A stretch of DNA of 64,000 nt from CAZBAF01 sp964490245. Its GTDB lineage: Bacteria > Patescibacteriota > Saccharimonadia > Saccharimonadales > JACDBH01. Within the stretch, counting starts at the first letter, position 1, and every line of letters begins with the position of its first letter. The stretch is taken from the NCBI GenBank assembly GCA_964490245.1, contig CAZBAF010000005.1, forward strand, positions 4,749 through 68,748, in the 5' to 3' direction. The notes under the pieces were generated by a model. It had not been told where the DNA came from. It made no database searches and saw only the letters and a program-made list of their open reading frames with translations. This document shows positions 48,259 through 56,343 of this stretch, piece by piece. The position numbers were made by a program, and so were the translations under genes.

Positions 48259-48642
48259 ATGCTTGATGTTACAGATAAGGCGTTTAATGACCTGATTGCC
48301 GAAGCGCTTGACGAGTTGCCGCCGGAATACACCAGCCGGCTGAATAATGTGCTTATAACCTATGAGGATGAACCGTCGCCTGAGCAGCGGACCCGGCTCC
48401 GGCTGCATCATGGCCAGACTTTGTTTGGACTGTACGAGGGTGTGCCGCTGACAAAACGCGGTAATGGGTACAATATGGTGCTGCCCGACAGGATAACCAT
48501 TTTTAAGCGTCCCATGCTGCATACGGCGGCGGATATGCCCGGATTGAAGGCTCAGGTTAAGCATACGTTATGGCACGAAATCGCTCACTACTTTGGGCTG
48601 GATCATGACCGCATCCATGAGATAGAGGCGCGCTGGCAGTAA
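48259..48642 (+). CDS. Minimal zincin metallopeptidase
   Basis: 127 residues. The C-terminal motif HTLWHEIAHYFGLDHDRIHEIE has the HExxHxxGxxH/D zinc site of the small bacterial metallopeptidase family (zincin_1). No signal peptide. TATACT ends six bases before the ATG, so the mRNA is probably leaderless, and its -35 region lies inside the CIRCE element, implying heat-shock control together with hsp20. Confidence 0.88.
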   Translation: MLDVTDKAFNDLIAEALDELPPEYTSRLNNVLITYEDEPSPEQRTRLRLHHGQTLFGLYEGVPLTKRGNGYNMVLPDRITIFKRPMLHTAADMPGLKAQVKHTLWHEIAHYFGLDHDRIHEIEARWQ

Positions 48643-48649
48643 GCGAGCG

Positions 48650-50725
48650 TTAATCCTGGGCGGCAAAGCGGGACAGCAGGTCAGTGCGCGTAATCACCAG
48701 ATAACCCGTTGTCAGGACGCTGAGTACGATAAGGAAGGTAGGGTTAAACCCGTTTGTCGCGGGTGCGCTGGCGGATGCTGCGCTGGCGGCGGATTCGGCA
48801 GGCTGGCTTGGGGCGGCCGGACCAATCTCGTAAGCGCTGGCCAGCACGGCGTTGCCATCGTCATCGGCATTAAAACTGACTGCAAAGGTTCGTACTGCGC
48901 TGACTGCGGGCCGCCTGGCCGTTAATGACGGGCTGCCCATACCCATGCCGCCGGCTGGTCTGACGGGCTGCGGTCCGGACGGGGCAGGTCCTGCTGCGAC
49001 AGAATTGCCATAGGGCGTGTTCGTGCCAAAGCTGCCGTACCAGTTTCCAAAAATGTTGATAAAGAGCAGGCCGAACCAGCCGTTAAGCGAAAAGTGATTG
49101 CCGGCGATGTTGCCGATATTGACGCCGGCATAGGCATTGCCGGATCGGGCGCTGCCCGCCTGTGTATTGTTGCTGACTTCGGCATCGCCGCTGTATGCGC
49201 CGACGTTAACGTTGTTATGTATGGCCGCGGTTGTGTTTATGTCGTACGAAGCGTTGCCGCCGGCCGGATTGTAGCTAGTCAGACCGCCGCCGAGAGCCGC
49301 AGCGGTTGCACCCTGCGGTGCATTGGTAATAAAACCAATCCACTCGCCTGAGACATTCACAAAGACCAGCAAAGCATCACGTCCCACCACGCTGTGTCCG
49401 GTCAGGTTAAAGACCGTTACATTTGTCTCGGCGCTGCCGGATGCGGCGCCGCCGGCAATGGTGTTGCCCGCCACTGTGGCCGAACCGCTGGCTGCAGTAG
49501 CGTTGACATTATTTGTAATGGTGGTGTCTGAATTGATATCAGCCAGGGCATCGCCGCAGGCGCACGGACCGATGTCCACTGTCGGCACGTTGGCGGCAAT
49601 TAATGTGTCCACAACCTCTTGCGGCATCAGTACATCGCCTTCGTAATTGCCGTGGATGTTCAGCACGCCTATAAAAGATTGGCCGGCGGTTATCGAGCTG
49701 TTGATCATATTAATAATATTGGCAACCGCAGTCGCGTCGCCGGTGGTGGCATCACCGGCTTTTGTGTTGGCGCTGACGGTGGCGTCACCGCTTTGCGCCA
49801 GCAGATCAACGGTATTATTGATGTTGCCATCGACACTGGCATTGACGCTCAGCTCGCCGCAGGCACAGTCCTGCGATCCCGTCCCGCCGAACAGCGTGGG
49901 ATCAATCAATATATCGCCATAGTAATCGCCCTGAATAGTCGAGGTGTAGATTTCAGGCAGCAAGCCCTGCCAGCCAAAGTTGGATTGAAGCATATTCATA
50001 ACAGTGGCCATTGCTGTTGCATCACCGGAAGCAGCACTGCCGGCAACGGTGTTTTGCAGCACGGCGGCATTGCCGCTTATGGCTGATGAGGAAAGGCCGG
50101 TATTAAGACTCGCATCTACGTCCACGTTGAGCGTGGTGCCGCCGTTTTGACCAGGCAAGATGCTGTTATGGGTTTGTCCGGATACAGTCGGCAGGAGGGC
50201 TGAGCCAGAGGTTGTCGGCGCGATACTGTCATTCGAATCTGTTTGATCGGCACCAGATGGTACAGATGGTGTAGTGGTATTGTTATTGTCGGACGGGTTG
50301 TCCTGAGGTGTATTCTCAGCCGGGGGTGCAGGCTGCACCACGGGTGCATAGGTGCTCGTTATCTCGTAGGCGTAAGCACCGCGCGGGGCGTGATATACCC
50401 ATTCGTATACCTCCCAGCGGTTGAGTTCGGCGTTAAAGCGGTGTTCTGGTGTGTATTTTGGTATGGCGGTGCCGGCGGCCGAATCCCAGGTGTAATAGGC
50501 ATTCTGCCAGGCATTGATGGTGCAATCATAGGTATAGGTGTGGGCGGCAGAGCCGGTTGGCCGGCGGGCAGTGTCCGGTGCCACACAGACAGGCTCGGGC
50601 TCAGGCGGTGCGGCCTCTTGGGCCAGCGCGCGCGAAGCCAGCGGAAGTGATAAAACCAGGCAGTAGGCTGCAGTGATCAAGCAGATTACCGATGATTTGA
50701 TGGCGTTTACCGCGCTAACTTTCAT
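48650..50725 (-). CDS. Large surface protein with SGDA/GDATTGDA repeats
   Basis: 691 residues from the ATG at 50725 (GAGGAGGC upstream). Signal peptide at about 1-36. Residues 40-130 hold a Pro/Cys-containing domain; residues about 175-560 contain at least five degenerate repeats built as SGDATxxxNTxAGxAxSGDAxAxxNIxNxxxS with aliphatic, surface-adhesin-like spacers. A C-terminal membrane helix (about 660-680) anchors it. It looks like a cell-surface protein. The protein encoded next to it at 50901 shares the repeat. No known family was recognised. Confidence 0.7.
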   Translation of the reverse strand: MKVSAVNAIKSSVICLITAAYCLVLSLPLASRALAQEAAPPEPEPVCVAPDTARRPTGSAAHTYTYDCTINAWQNAYYTWDSAAGTAIPKYTPEHRFNAELNRWEVYEWVYHAPRGAYAYEITSTYAPVVQPAPPAENTPQDNPSDNNNTTTPSVPSGADQTDSNDSIAPTTSGSALLPTVSGQTHNSILPGQNGGTTLNVDVDASLNTGLSSSAISGNAAVLQNTVAGSAASGDATAMATVMNMLQSNFGWQGLLPEIYTSTIQGDYYGDILIDPTLFGGTGSQDCACGELSVNASVDGNINNTVDLLAQSGDATVSANTKAGDATTGDATAVANIINMINSSITAGQSFIGVLNIHGNYEGDVLMPQEVVDTLIAANVPTVDIGPCACGDALADINSDTTITNNVNATAASGSATVAGNTIAGGAASGSAETNVTVFNLTGHSVVGRDALLVFVNVSGEWIGFITNAPQGATAAALGGGLTSYNPAGGNASYDINTTAAIHNNVNVGAYSGDAEVSNNTQAGSARSGNAYAGVNIGNIAGNHFSLNGWFGLLFINIFGNWYGSFGTNTPYGNSVAAGPAPSGPQPVRPAGGMGMGSPSLTARRPAVSAVRTFAVSFNADDDGNAVLASAYEIGPAAPSQPAESAASAASASAPATNGFNPTFLIVLSVLTTGYLVITRTDLLSRFAAQD

Positions 50726-50757
50726 AAAAAATTGCCTCCTCAATTACCCCGCTTTCG

Positions 50758-50797
50758 CGGCAAGAGTGAGAGCAGACCTTTGCTCACTCTTGCCGCA
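50758..50797. repeat. 14-bp perfect inverted repeat between surface-protein genes
   Basis: GCGGCAAGAGTGAG (50758-50771) pairs with CTCACTCTTGCCGC (50784-50797). There is no T run, so it is more likely an mRNA-stabilising or attenuating hairpin between the two minus-strand surface-protein genes than a simple terminator. Confidence 0.6.
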
Positions 50798-50900
50798 TGT
50801 TGACGTCCGCCTGGGGCCTCTCTGTCCATCACGTTAACGTAAAAGTGAGTGATGCCGTCGGCTCCCGGTCGGTTATCAAAAAGCTGCTAAAGTACGAACC

Positions 50901-51488
50901 TTAGTTTGTGACCGATAGACTGAATACCACGCTGCTGGTGTTGGTGGCGCTGCCGGTGGAGGCGTCACCGCCGGTGGTGTTACCCCAGACTTTGGCATCG
51001 CCGCTGCTGGCGTTCTGATCGACGTCAACATCCACATCGACATCGGTGTCGTTATCAACGCGCACTGATGACTCGTTCTTAAAGTGGACACGGTTATCCG
51101 AGCTTTGTCCGGTGGTGTCGATGCTGGCCTCATGATCGCCGCCGTTCACACAGCCGCAGGTCAATGCGTCAGATGACGAACCGCTGTTGTCGATTGTCAG
51201 CGCCGCTTCTATCTCTGACTCGTTTGTTGCGTCACCGGTTTCGGCATCACCGCCGGTTGTATTGGCAGACATGCGGGCATCGCCGCTGTCGGCATCCTGG
51301 TCGAGATCTACATCGAACTCTACGTCCGTTCTGTTATCCAGGTAGACCTCTGACTCGCTCTCCCAGACGATGTCATTATCCGACCCCTGGCCCGTGTTTT
51401 CGATGGACCCCGTTGCGGCTGCTGCCATGCCGCCCGTAACCCCCATGCTTACGAGCACTGCGGCAAACAACCGTAGTAACTTTCTCAT
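50901..51488 (-). CDS. Secreted acidic two-repeat protein
   Basis: 195 residues: signal peptide at about 1-24 ending AAAATG, then two tandem repeats of about 80 residues (27-108 and 112-193) with the pattern TGQxSDN, DNxTDVxxDVDxDQxAxSGDA, NTTGGDAxTGxATNxS. A CGC motif sits between them. The Asp-rich runs (DVDVDVDVDQ) suggest calcium binding. Shares the SGDA-NT-GGDA-TG core with the 691-residue protein. GGAGGGAAA precedes the ATG. Confidence 0.65.
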   Translation of the reverse strand: MRKLLRLFAAVLVSMGVTGGMAAAATGSIENTGQGSDNDIVWESESEVYLDNRTDVEFDVDLDQDADSGDARMSANTTGGDAETGDATNESEIEAALTIDNSGSSSDALTCGCVNGGDHEASIDTTGQSSDNRVHFKNESSVRVDNDTDVDVDVDVDQNASSGDAKVWGNTTGGDASTGSATNTSSVVFSLSVTN

Positions 51489-51601
51489 AAGTTTCCCTCC
51501 TTTATTATTTAGTTAATTATTGTTGTCTCGGACACCTCGTCCGACCGCGGCCAGGCATGCGGATGATAAGCCTGGCCCTGGCCGGACGATGTTCCGGCCA
51601 G

Positions 51602-52186
51602 TCAGTCCGCCTCCATGTTCATTTTGGAGTCGGTCGAAATAGTAATATTGGCGCCGCTGCCAGCGTCGATGCGGCCGCGAATACGGGTGCTGCTGTGCTC
51701 GTCTTCCAGATCCTGCTTGACCCGCCCATTCTCTGGCAGGTCAACCGGCTGGCCGTTAACGGTCAGGGACGGCTGCACTGCTTCACCGCTGGCTGTGCCC
51801 TCGGTATTGGTGGTCATTTCTATATGCAGGGAGGCCCTGGACTGGTTCGTCTGCTGCGGCTCGTCAGGTTTTTCGTTGTTGGCCGGCGGCGTAACAGCTG
51901 CATCGTCGGGGTCATGATTATCGGGTTTCAGGCTGGCGGCAGGTTGCGGACTGGCGACGGCAGGGGTCAGGGTGGTTAGTTCCGGCGGCTCGTCAACTGG
52001 TGCCAGCGAGCCGTACATAAGCGCAGGTACTGAATAAACGATTAATAAAAATCCTGCTACTAAAGCAATGGCACCTGCGGTGCGTGCGGCGCCGGGCACG
52101 GTGTCTTTTGTCCTGATTGTCTTCGTTTCAAGTGTATTTGTGTGTGTTTGGTGTTGTTTGTTGCCGATATGCTTGGCAATTTTCAT
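51602..52186 (-). CDS. Membrane-anchored exported protein, unknown
   Basis: 194 residues from the ATG at 52186. A basic cytoplasmic part, one membrane helix at about 37-60, a Pro/Asp/Gln-rich linker (65-120) and a small outer domain (about 125-194, TVNGQPVDLPENGRVKQDLE). It lies upstream of the two SGDA-repeat genes on the same strand and may be co-transcribed. Confidence 0.6.
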   Translation of the reverse strand: MKIAKHIGNKQHQTHTNTLETKTIRTKDTVPGAARTAGAIALVAGFLLIVYSVPALMYGSLAPVDEPPELTTLTPAVASPQPAASLKPDNHDPDDAAVTPPANNEKPDEPQQTNQSRASLHIEMTTNTEGTASGEAVQPSLTVNGQPVDLPENGRVKQDLEDEHSSTRIRGRIDAGSGANITISTDSKMNMEAD

Positions 52187-52203
52187 AACAAAACCTCCCA
52201 CTT

Positions 52204-52470
52204 GTTGATAACGAATGTGCGTTAAGCCTCCCAAAAAGCTTACGTTTTCATGATGTGCCTTAAACTATGCATTGTCAATAGAAAATGCATAAGCACTATG
52301 TGGATAAGTTTTGCTAACCCCTATATTTTTGTAGTGTAGCGATCCTCTATTACGTTCTTAAGTAAGATAATAGCATGAGCATAATTTAATATGCAAGACC
52401 ATAAGCGTTCGCTTTCTCAATCCCGTGGCTGCAGGGCCAAAATCACAATCTGCTACAATAAATTCTTAGA
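52204..52470. other. AT-rich gap between divergent envelope genes
   Basis: Contains two DnaA-box-like 9-mers on the minus strand (TTATCAACA near 52204 and TTATCCACA at 52307-52299), the 13-mer CATAAGCACTATG (52288-52300), also found after tRNA-Gln, and a TACAAT -10 box at about 52453-52458 for the next gene. dnaA, dnaN or other origin genes are not near, so an origin is not claimed. Confidence 0.4.
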
Positions 52471-52482
52471 GAAAGGGTGCGG

Positions 52483-52803
52483 ATGAGATCAGCCAAAAAA
52501 TCAGGAATAGTGCGCAGGCCTCTCGAGTACCTGTTACTCACGGTGGTCGGGCTGCTGATTGCCGTACTGGTGTATGCGAACATGGTGATAGGTCGGGACG
52601 AAGGACTGCTGTCAGATGCCGTCTCGGCCCCGGCGCAGCAGTATACCGGCACGCCGCAGGAAATTGACAGCTTGACCCAGGCCGACCTTTTATCAGAGGC
52701 CGCTTTGCTAAAAACCGGCGATCAAACCGAGCTGACTGCAGCCGATCAGGCGGCAGCAGCGGCAGACCATATCAGCGGAGTTTATGATGAATCGCTTTAC
52801 TAG
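52483..52803 (+). CDS. Small membrane-anchored protein, unknown
   Basis: 106 residues from the ATG at 52483 (GAAAGGGTG upstream). One membrane helix at about 17-37; the rest is an acidic, Ala/Gln-rich outer part (LSDAVSAPAQQYTGTPQEIDS). Its end overlaps the next gene by 20 bases, so the two are one transcript. Confidence 0.6.
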   Translation: MRSAKKSGIVRRPLEYLLLTVVGLLIAVLVYANMVIGRDEGLLSDAVSAPAQQYTGTPQEIDSLTQADLLSEAALLKTGDQTELTAADQAAAAADHISGVYDESLY

Positions 52804-53536
52804 ATTGCTTGCAGTGCTGGTTATGGCCTGTGTTTTACTGACGCAGCTGCCGGTGCCGGCGGTGGCCCAGGATACGACCGATCACCCCGGGGATATCTGT
52901 CAGGTTGTGGCGGACAGGCGCGGCGGCGTTGAAGGGGAGTTTGCCGAGCGGGTGGCCCGGTACCGCCAGGTCGACGAGTCGGCCGCCGACAGAGTTGCGC
53001 GCCAGCGCGAAACACTTAACGATAAGGTTGCTGCTGCACGCCAAAAGGCCGATGCCGCCCGGGCAGAGGCATTTAAACTTATGCTGGACAGACAGTCAGA
53101 TCCGGAAGCAGCCGGTGCGGTTGAAACATACCGTCAGGCAGTTGAGCAGGCGGTAACGGCGCGGCGGCAGGCGGATGATGCCGCCCGTGACAACTTCAGG
53201 CAGCAGATTGATACTATCAGGAATAATCGGCGTGCCGAGATCGAGGCCCGCACGGACCGGTTCCGCACGGCCGCTCTTGAGGCTCTCAGTTCGGCGGCTG
53301 CCGTCTGCCGCAGAGGCCGTCCGGACCAGGCTGCTATTCGCAGCGCGGTGCGCTCCGGCTTGCAGAGCGCCCGACTGGAGTTTGGTGATTATCGCCGCAC
53401 CGTAGGTCTGCCCTCAGAGCAGATTAAGGCTTTTATAGCTGAACGCGATAAAGCCCTGGAGTCGTCACGGGCCGCTTTTGAGCAGGCAATGCAGGCGGCC
53501 CGCCACCAGCTTATGCTCAGCGGATTTGCAGATTAG
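52784..53536 (+). CDS. Secreted coiled-coil protein, unknown
   Basis: 250 residues. Signal peptide about 1-28 (VPAVAQ cleavage). Then one long Ala/Arg/Gln-rich helical region, with heptad-like spacing in AERVARYRQVDESAADRVARQRE, and two cysteines (DICQVV, AVCRRG). It could span the cell surface as a rod. Its stop overlaps the stop of the Fur-family gene on the other strand. Confidence 0.65.
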   Translation: MMNRFTRLLAVLVMACVLLTQLPVPAVAQDTTDHPGDICQVVADRRGGVEGEFAERVARYRQVDESAADRVARQRETLNDKVAAARQKADAARAEAFKLMLDRQSDPEAAGAVETYRQAVEQAVTARRQADDAARDNFRQQIDTIRNNRRAEIEARTDRFRTAALEALSSAAAVCRRGRPDQAAIRSAVRSGLQSARLEFGDYRRTVGLPSEQIKAFIAERDKALESSRAAFEQAMQAARHQLMLSGFAD

Positions 53537-53940
53537 CGGCAGCGCGCGCAGATGCCGCTAATCTCCAGTGAATGATTTTGCGCCGTAAAGCCGCCTTTGG
53601 CTGCTATTTCATTAATGGTGTTTTCGAAATCTGCCGGCTCGGTAAAGCTGACCACGCGGCCGCAGACAGTGCAGACCAGGTGGTGATGATGAGGCGAAAA
53701 TTTGTCGCTGAGCTCTATCTTGTATTTCCATCCCTGTTGAACGCGCACCACAATGCCGAGCTCTTCGAACAGGCTGACCGTGCGGTAGATGCTTGCGCGG
53801 TCAATAACACTGGCCAGATCCAGGATAAGTTCACGCATGCTGCGGGGCACACCTGCCTGCAGAGCGCTGAAAACCGCCTGGCGGGGTTTTGTCAGGCTGT
53901 AACCGTGCGCTTTGAGGGTTTTTGCCAGCTCATCTTGCAT
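53533..53940 (-). CDS. Fur-family metal regulator (Zur-like)
   Basis: 135 residues from the ATG at 53940. Winged helix LTKPRQAVFSALQAGVPRSMRELILDLA..DRASIYRTV, then the HHHHLVCTVCGRV regulatory metal site, and CARC at the C terminus pairing with CTVC to hold structural zinc. The neighbour on the other side is a ZIP-family transporter, so zinc (Zur) is more likely than iron. The 154-base divergent gap holds TTGC-N9-GCAA (53957-53974 region), a possible operator. Confidence 0.9.
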   Translation of the reverse strand: MQDELAKTLKAHGYSLTKPRQAVFSALQAGVPRSMRELILDLASVIDRASIYRTVSLFEELGIVVRVQQGWKYKIELSDKFSPHHHHLVCTVCGRVVSFTEPADFENTINEIAAKGGFTAQNHSLEISGICARCR

Positions 53941-54094
53941 GGCGCAATAGTAACATAAATTGCGACAAATTTGCAAAAATAATTCTGTCTCAAATAAAAT
54001 AAACAACATAATGCTGCAAACAGGGAAACGTACGTAAAATCCCCCTGCAGTTCAGGGGTACTATCGATGCACTAAATACAAAAGGAAAGGGTTT

Positions 54095-55012
54095 ATGACT
54101 GAATATCTCCAACTGATCGGATTAACGCTTATTGGCGGGGTTCTCTCGCTTATTGGTGCCGTCCTGCTGCTCAAGCGCAAAGATACCGCACGGATATTGG
54201 CCAAATATGCCACACCGTTTGCGGCCGGAGCGCTGCTGGCGGCGGTTTTTTTGGATCTGTTACAGGACGGAATCGAGCATTCTTCTGCTGACCGGGTGCT
54301 GTTGGCGACTCTTGTAGGTATGGTGCTCTTCTTTTTGGGCGAGCGTTTTCTGCGCTGGTTTCATCATCATAATCATGGTGTTGAAGAAGCTCATGCCGAC
54401 AAGCCCCTGATAATTATCGGTGATACCGTACATAATGCACTGGACGGTGTGGCAATTGCAGCAGCTTTTTTGGTTAATCCGGCGACCGGACTGGTGACCG
54501 CAATAGCTGTAGCCGCGCACGAGATTCCGCAAGAGATTGGTGATTTTGGACTGCTGCTGAGCCGGGGGATGTCACGCGGCAAGGTACTTTTAGTAAATGT
54601 GCTGAGTGCGCTTGCGACCACTGCAGCTGCCCTGATAGTGTTTGCGCTGGGCAGCGCAGATGTGCTGCCGATTGGCGTGATTCTGGGCCTGAGTGCCGGC
54701 TTTTTGTTGTACATTGCCGCCAGTGATATTATCCCGGATATCCATGATCAGGCGCCCAAGCATAAACTGTTCGATTGGCCGGTGGTTATGCTGCTGTCAG
54801 GCGTAATACTCGTTGGGCTGGTTATCCAGGTGGCGCACCGCTACATTCATACATCGCACGATCATAAGGCAGAACATCATCTGTCTGAACATCATCATGA
54901 GCACGGACATACCGAATGCGTAGCACCGGCACCCGGTACCGAATTGCCGCCTGTCTGTGCGGAAGAAGCGCACGGTCACGAAAACGATGGCGAGCACCAG
55001 CACGAACACTGA
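54095..55012 (+). CDS. ZIP-family metal transporter with His-rich tail
   Basis: 305 residues, about eight membrane helices. ZIP metal-site motifs HNALDGVAIAAAF (helix 4) and HEIPQEIGDFG (helix 5). The C terminus (about 245-305) has over twenty His residues mixed with Glu and Asp (HHLSEHHHEHGH), and there is a His-rich loop near residue 95 (WFHHHNHG). Both suggest zinc or other divalent metal binding in the cytoplasm. Divergent from the Fur/Zur gene, which probably regulates it. Confidence 0.93.
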   Translation: MTEYLQLIGLTLIGGVLSLIGAVLLLKRKDTARILAKYATPFAAGALLAAVFLDLLQDGIEHSSADRVLLATLVGMVLFFLGERFLRWFHHHNHGVEEAHADKPLIIIGDTVHNALDGVAIAAAFLVNPATGLVTAIAVAAHEIPQEIGDFGLLLSRGMSRGKVLLVNVLSALATTAAALIVFALGSADVLPIGVILGLSAGFLLYIAASDIIPDIHDQAPKHKLFDWPVVMLLSGVILVGLVIQVAHRYIHTSHDHKAEHHLSEHHHEHGHTECVAPAPGTELPPVCAEEAHGHENDGEHQHEH

Positions 55013-55030
55013 TCTGCTACAATAAACCAT

Positions 55031-56089
55031 ATGCTTATAGCAGTAATTGTGCTTGGGGTGATTTGTCTGGTGCTGGGTGCGCTGGTGTTTAAGAATGCCC
55101 AAAAGCCGCCGGCCGACAAAGAAAGCACACTGATGCTCAAACAGGATTTGGTGACTATTAACGAGCAAATGCTGGCTCTGCGCGAAGGGCTGCAGGGGCA
55201 CTTGACGCAGCGCCTGGATAAAAACCAGGAGAGCATGAGCAAACAGCTGGCGGCCAGTGCGCAGCTGATTAAAGATGTCACCGAACGGCTGACCAAGCTG
55301 GATGACACCAATAAACGGGTGGTTGACGTGGCGGACGAGCTCAAGCAGCTGCAGAATGTCTTGCAAAACCCTAAACAGCGCGGGGTGCTGGGCGAATTCT
55401 ATCTGGAGCAGATTCTTCAAAATCTGCTGCCGCCGGGCAGTTATATCTTACAGCATCGTCTGGCCGAGGGGCTGGTGGTGGATGCTGCAATCAAGCTTGA
55501 CGGCAAGGTGCTGCCGATTGACAGCAAATTCTCGCTCGAAAATTACAATCGTCTGATGGAGACAAAGGGTGAGGCGCGTGTGGTGCTGGAGCGCCAGTTT
55601 AAGGAAGATCTCAAAAAACGCATAGACGAGACAGCCAAATATATCCAACCCAAAAAAGGCACACTTGAGCAGGCGCTGATGTTTATTCCGTCTGAGGCGA
55701 TTTACTATGATCTGCTGGCAAACAAAGTTGGCGCCGGCGGGGTAAACGGGCGCGACCTAATGCAATATGCGGCTGTTGACAAGCATGTCACGATAGTTGG
55801 CCCCAGTACACTCAGCGCCATGCTGCAGGTGATTGTACAGGGTCTGCGCAGCCTTGAGATTCAAAAAGACACCGAGGTAATCCGCAAAAACGTTGAACAG
55901 CTGACGCGGCATCTGGTTAGTTATGATGGCTATTTTAAAAAGCTTGGTGTCAGCCTGGGTGCTACGGTGGGTCACTATAATAATGCCAGCAAAGAGCTGG
56001 GCCGCATCGATAAAGATATTGTCAAAATCGCGGGCAGCGAGTCCGTTCTGGAGCCGCTTTTGCTTGACCGGCCGCAGTCCGAGGATTAG
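55031..56089 (+). CDS. rmuC: DNA recombination protein RmuC
   Basis: 352 residues: N-terminal membrane helix (about 1-20), a coiled coil (about 35-110), then the RmuC domain with GVLGEFYLEQILQNLLPPGSY, VDAAIKLDGKVLPIDSKFSLENYNRLM and FIPSEAIYYDLL. RmuC limits inversions at short repeats and is nuclease-like. TACAAT lies six to nine bases before the ATG. Confidence 0.94.
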   Translation: MLIAVIVLGVICLVLGALVFKNAQKPPADKESTLMLKQDLVTINEQMLALREGLQGHLTQRLDKNQESMSKQLAASAQLIKDVTERLTKLDDTNKRVVDVADELKQLQNVLQNPKQRGVLGEFYLEQILQNLLPPGSYILQHRLAEGLVVDAAIKLDGKVLPIDSKFSLENYNRLMETKGEARVVLERQFKEDLKKRIDETAKYIQPKKGTLEQALMFIPSEAIYYDLLANKVGAGGVNGRDLMQYAAVDKHVTIVGPSTLSAMLQVIVQGLRSLEIQKDTEVIRKNVEQLTRHLVSYDGYFKKLGVSLGATVGHYNNASKELGRIDKDIVKIAGSESVLEPLLLDRPQSED

Positions 56090-56101
56090 TCTAGTCATTT
56101 A

Positions 56102-56335
56102 ATGGCAGAGATTTTTCCCGGCGAGAATCAGGAGGATATTTGGGTTGGTGCAGATATCTTCTGTAAATACGGCAGTTATGTATTTGACAGGTTCATAGAA
56201 TTTTGTGAACTTGGCCTGGATGAGCACCAAGCTGCTGTCGAAATCTATAGTACCGACGGTAAAAAGCCGTCCGAAAGGGAGCAGCACTTCGCTCATATTA
56301 TTAAGGATTTAGAAAAAAGCCAGGGAAGAATATGA
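56102..56335 (+). CDS. Small acidic protein, unknown
   Basis: 77 residues, soluble, acidic, predicted helical (FIEFCELGLDEHQAAVEIY). It starts 12 bases after rmuC and could be co-transcribed. No family recognised; a real gene is supported only by length, location and amino-acid composition. Confidence 0.45.
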   Translation: MAEIFPGENQEDIWVGADIFCKYGSYVFDRFIEFCELGLDEHQAAVEIYSTDGKKPSEREQHFAHIIKDLEKSQGRI

Positions 56336-56343
56336 ACCGGAAC

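Noticed and set aside
52199..52307. Two DnaA-box-like 9-mers in an AT-rich gap, possible origin of replication
   Set aside because: Only two boxes, 90 bases apart, and no dnaA, dnaN, gyrase or rpmH gene nearby. Such 9-mers occur by chance in AT-rich DNA.
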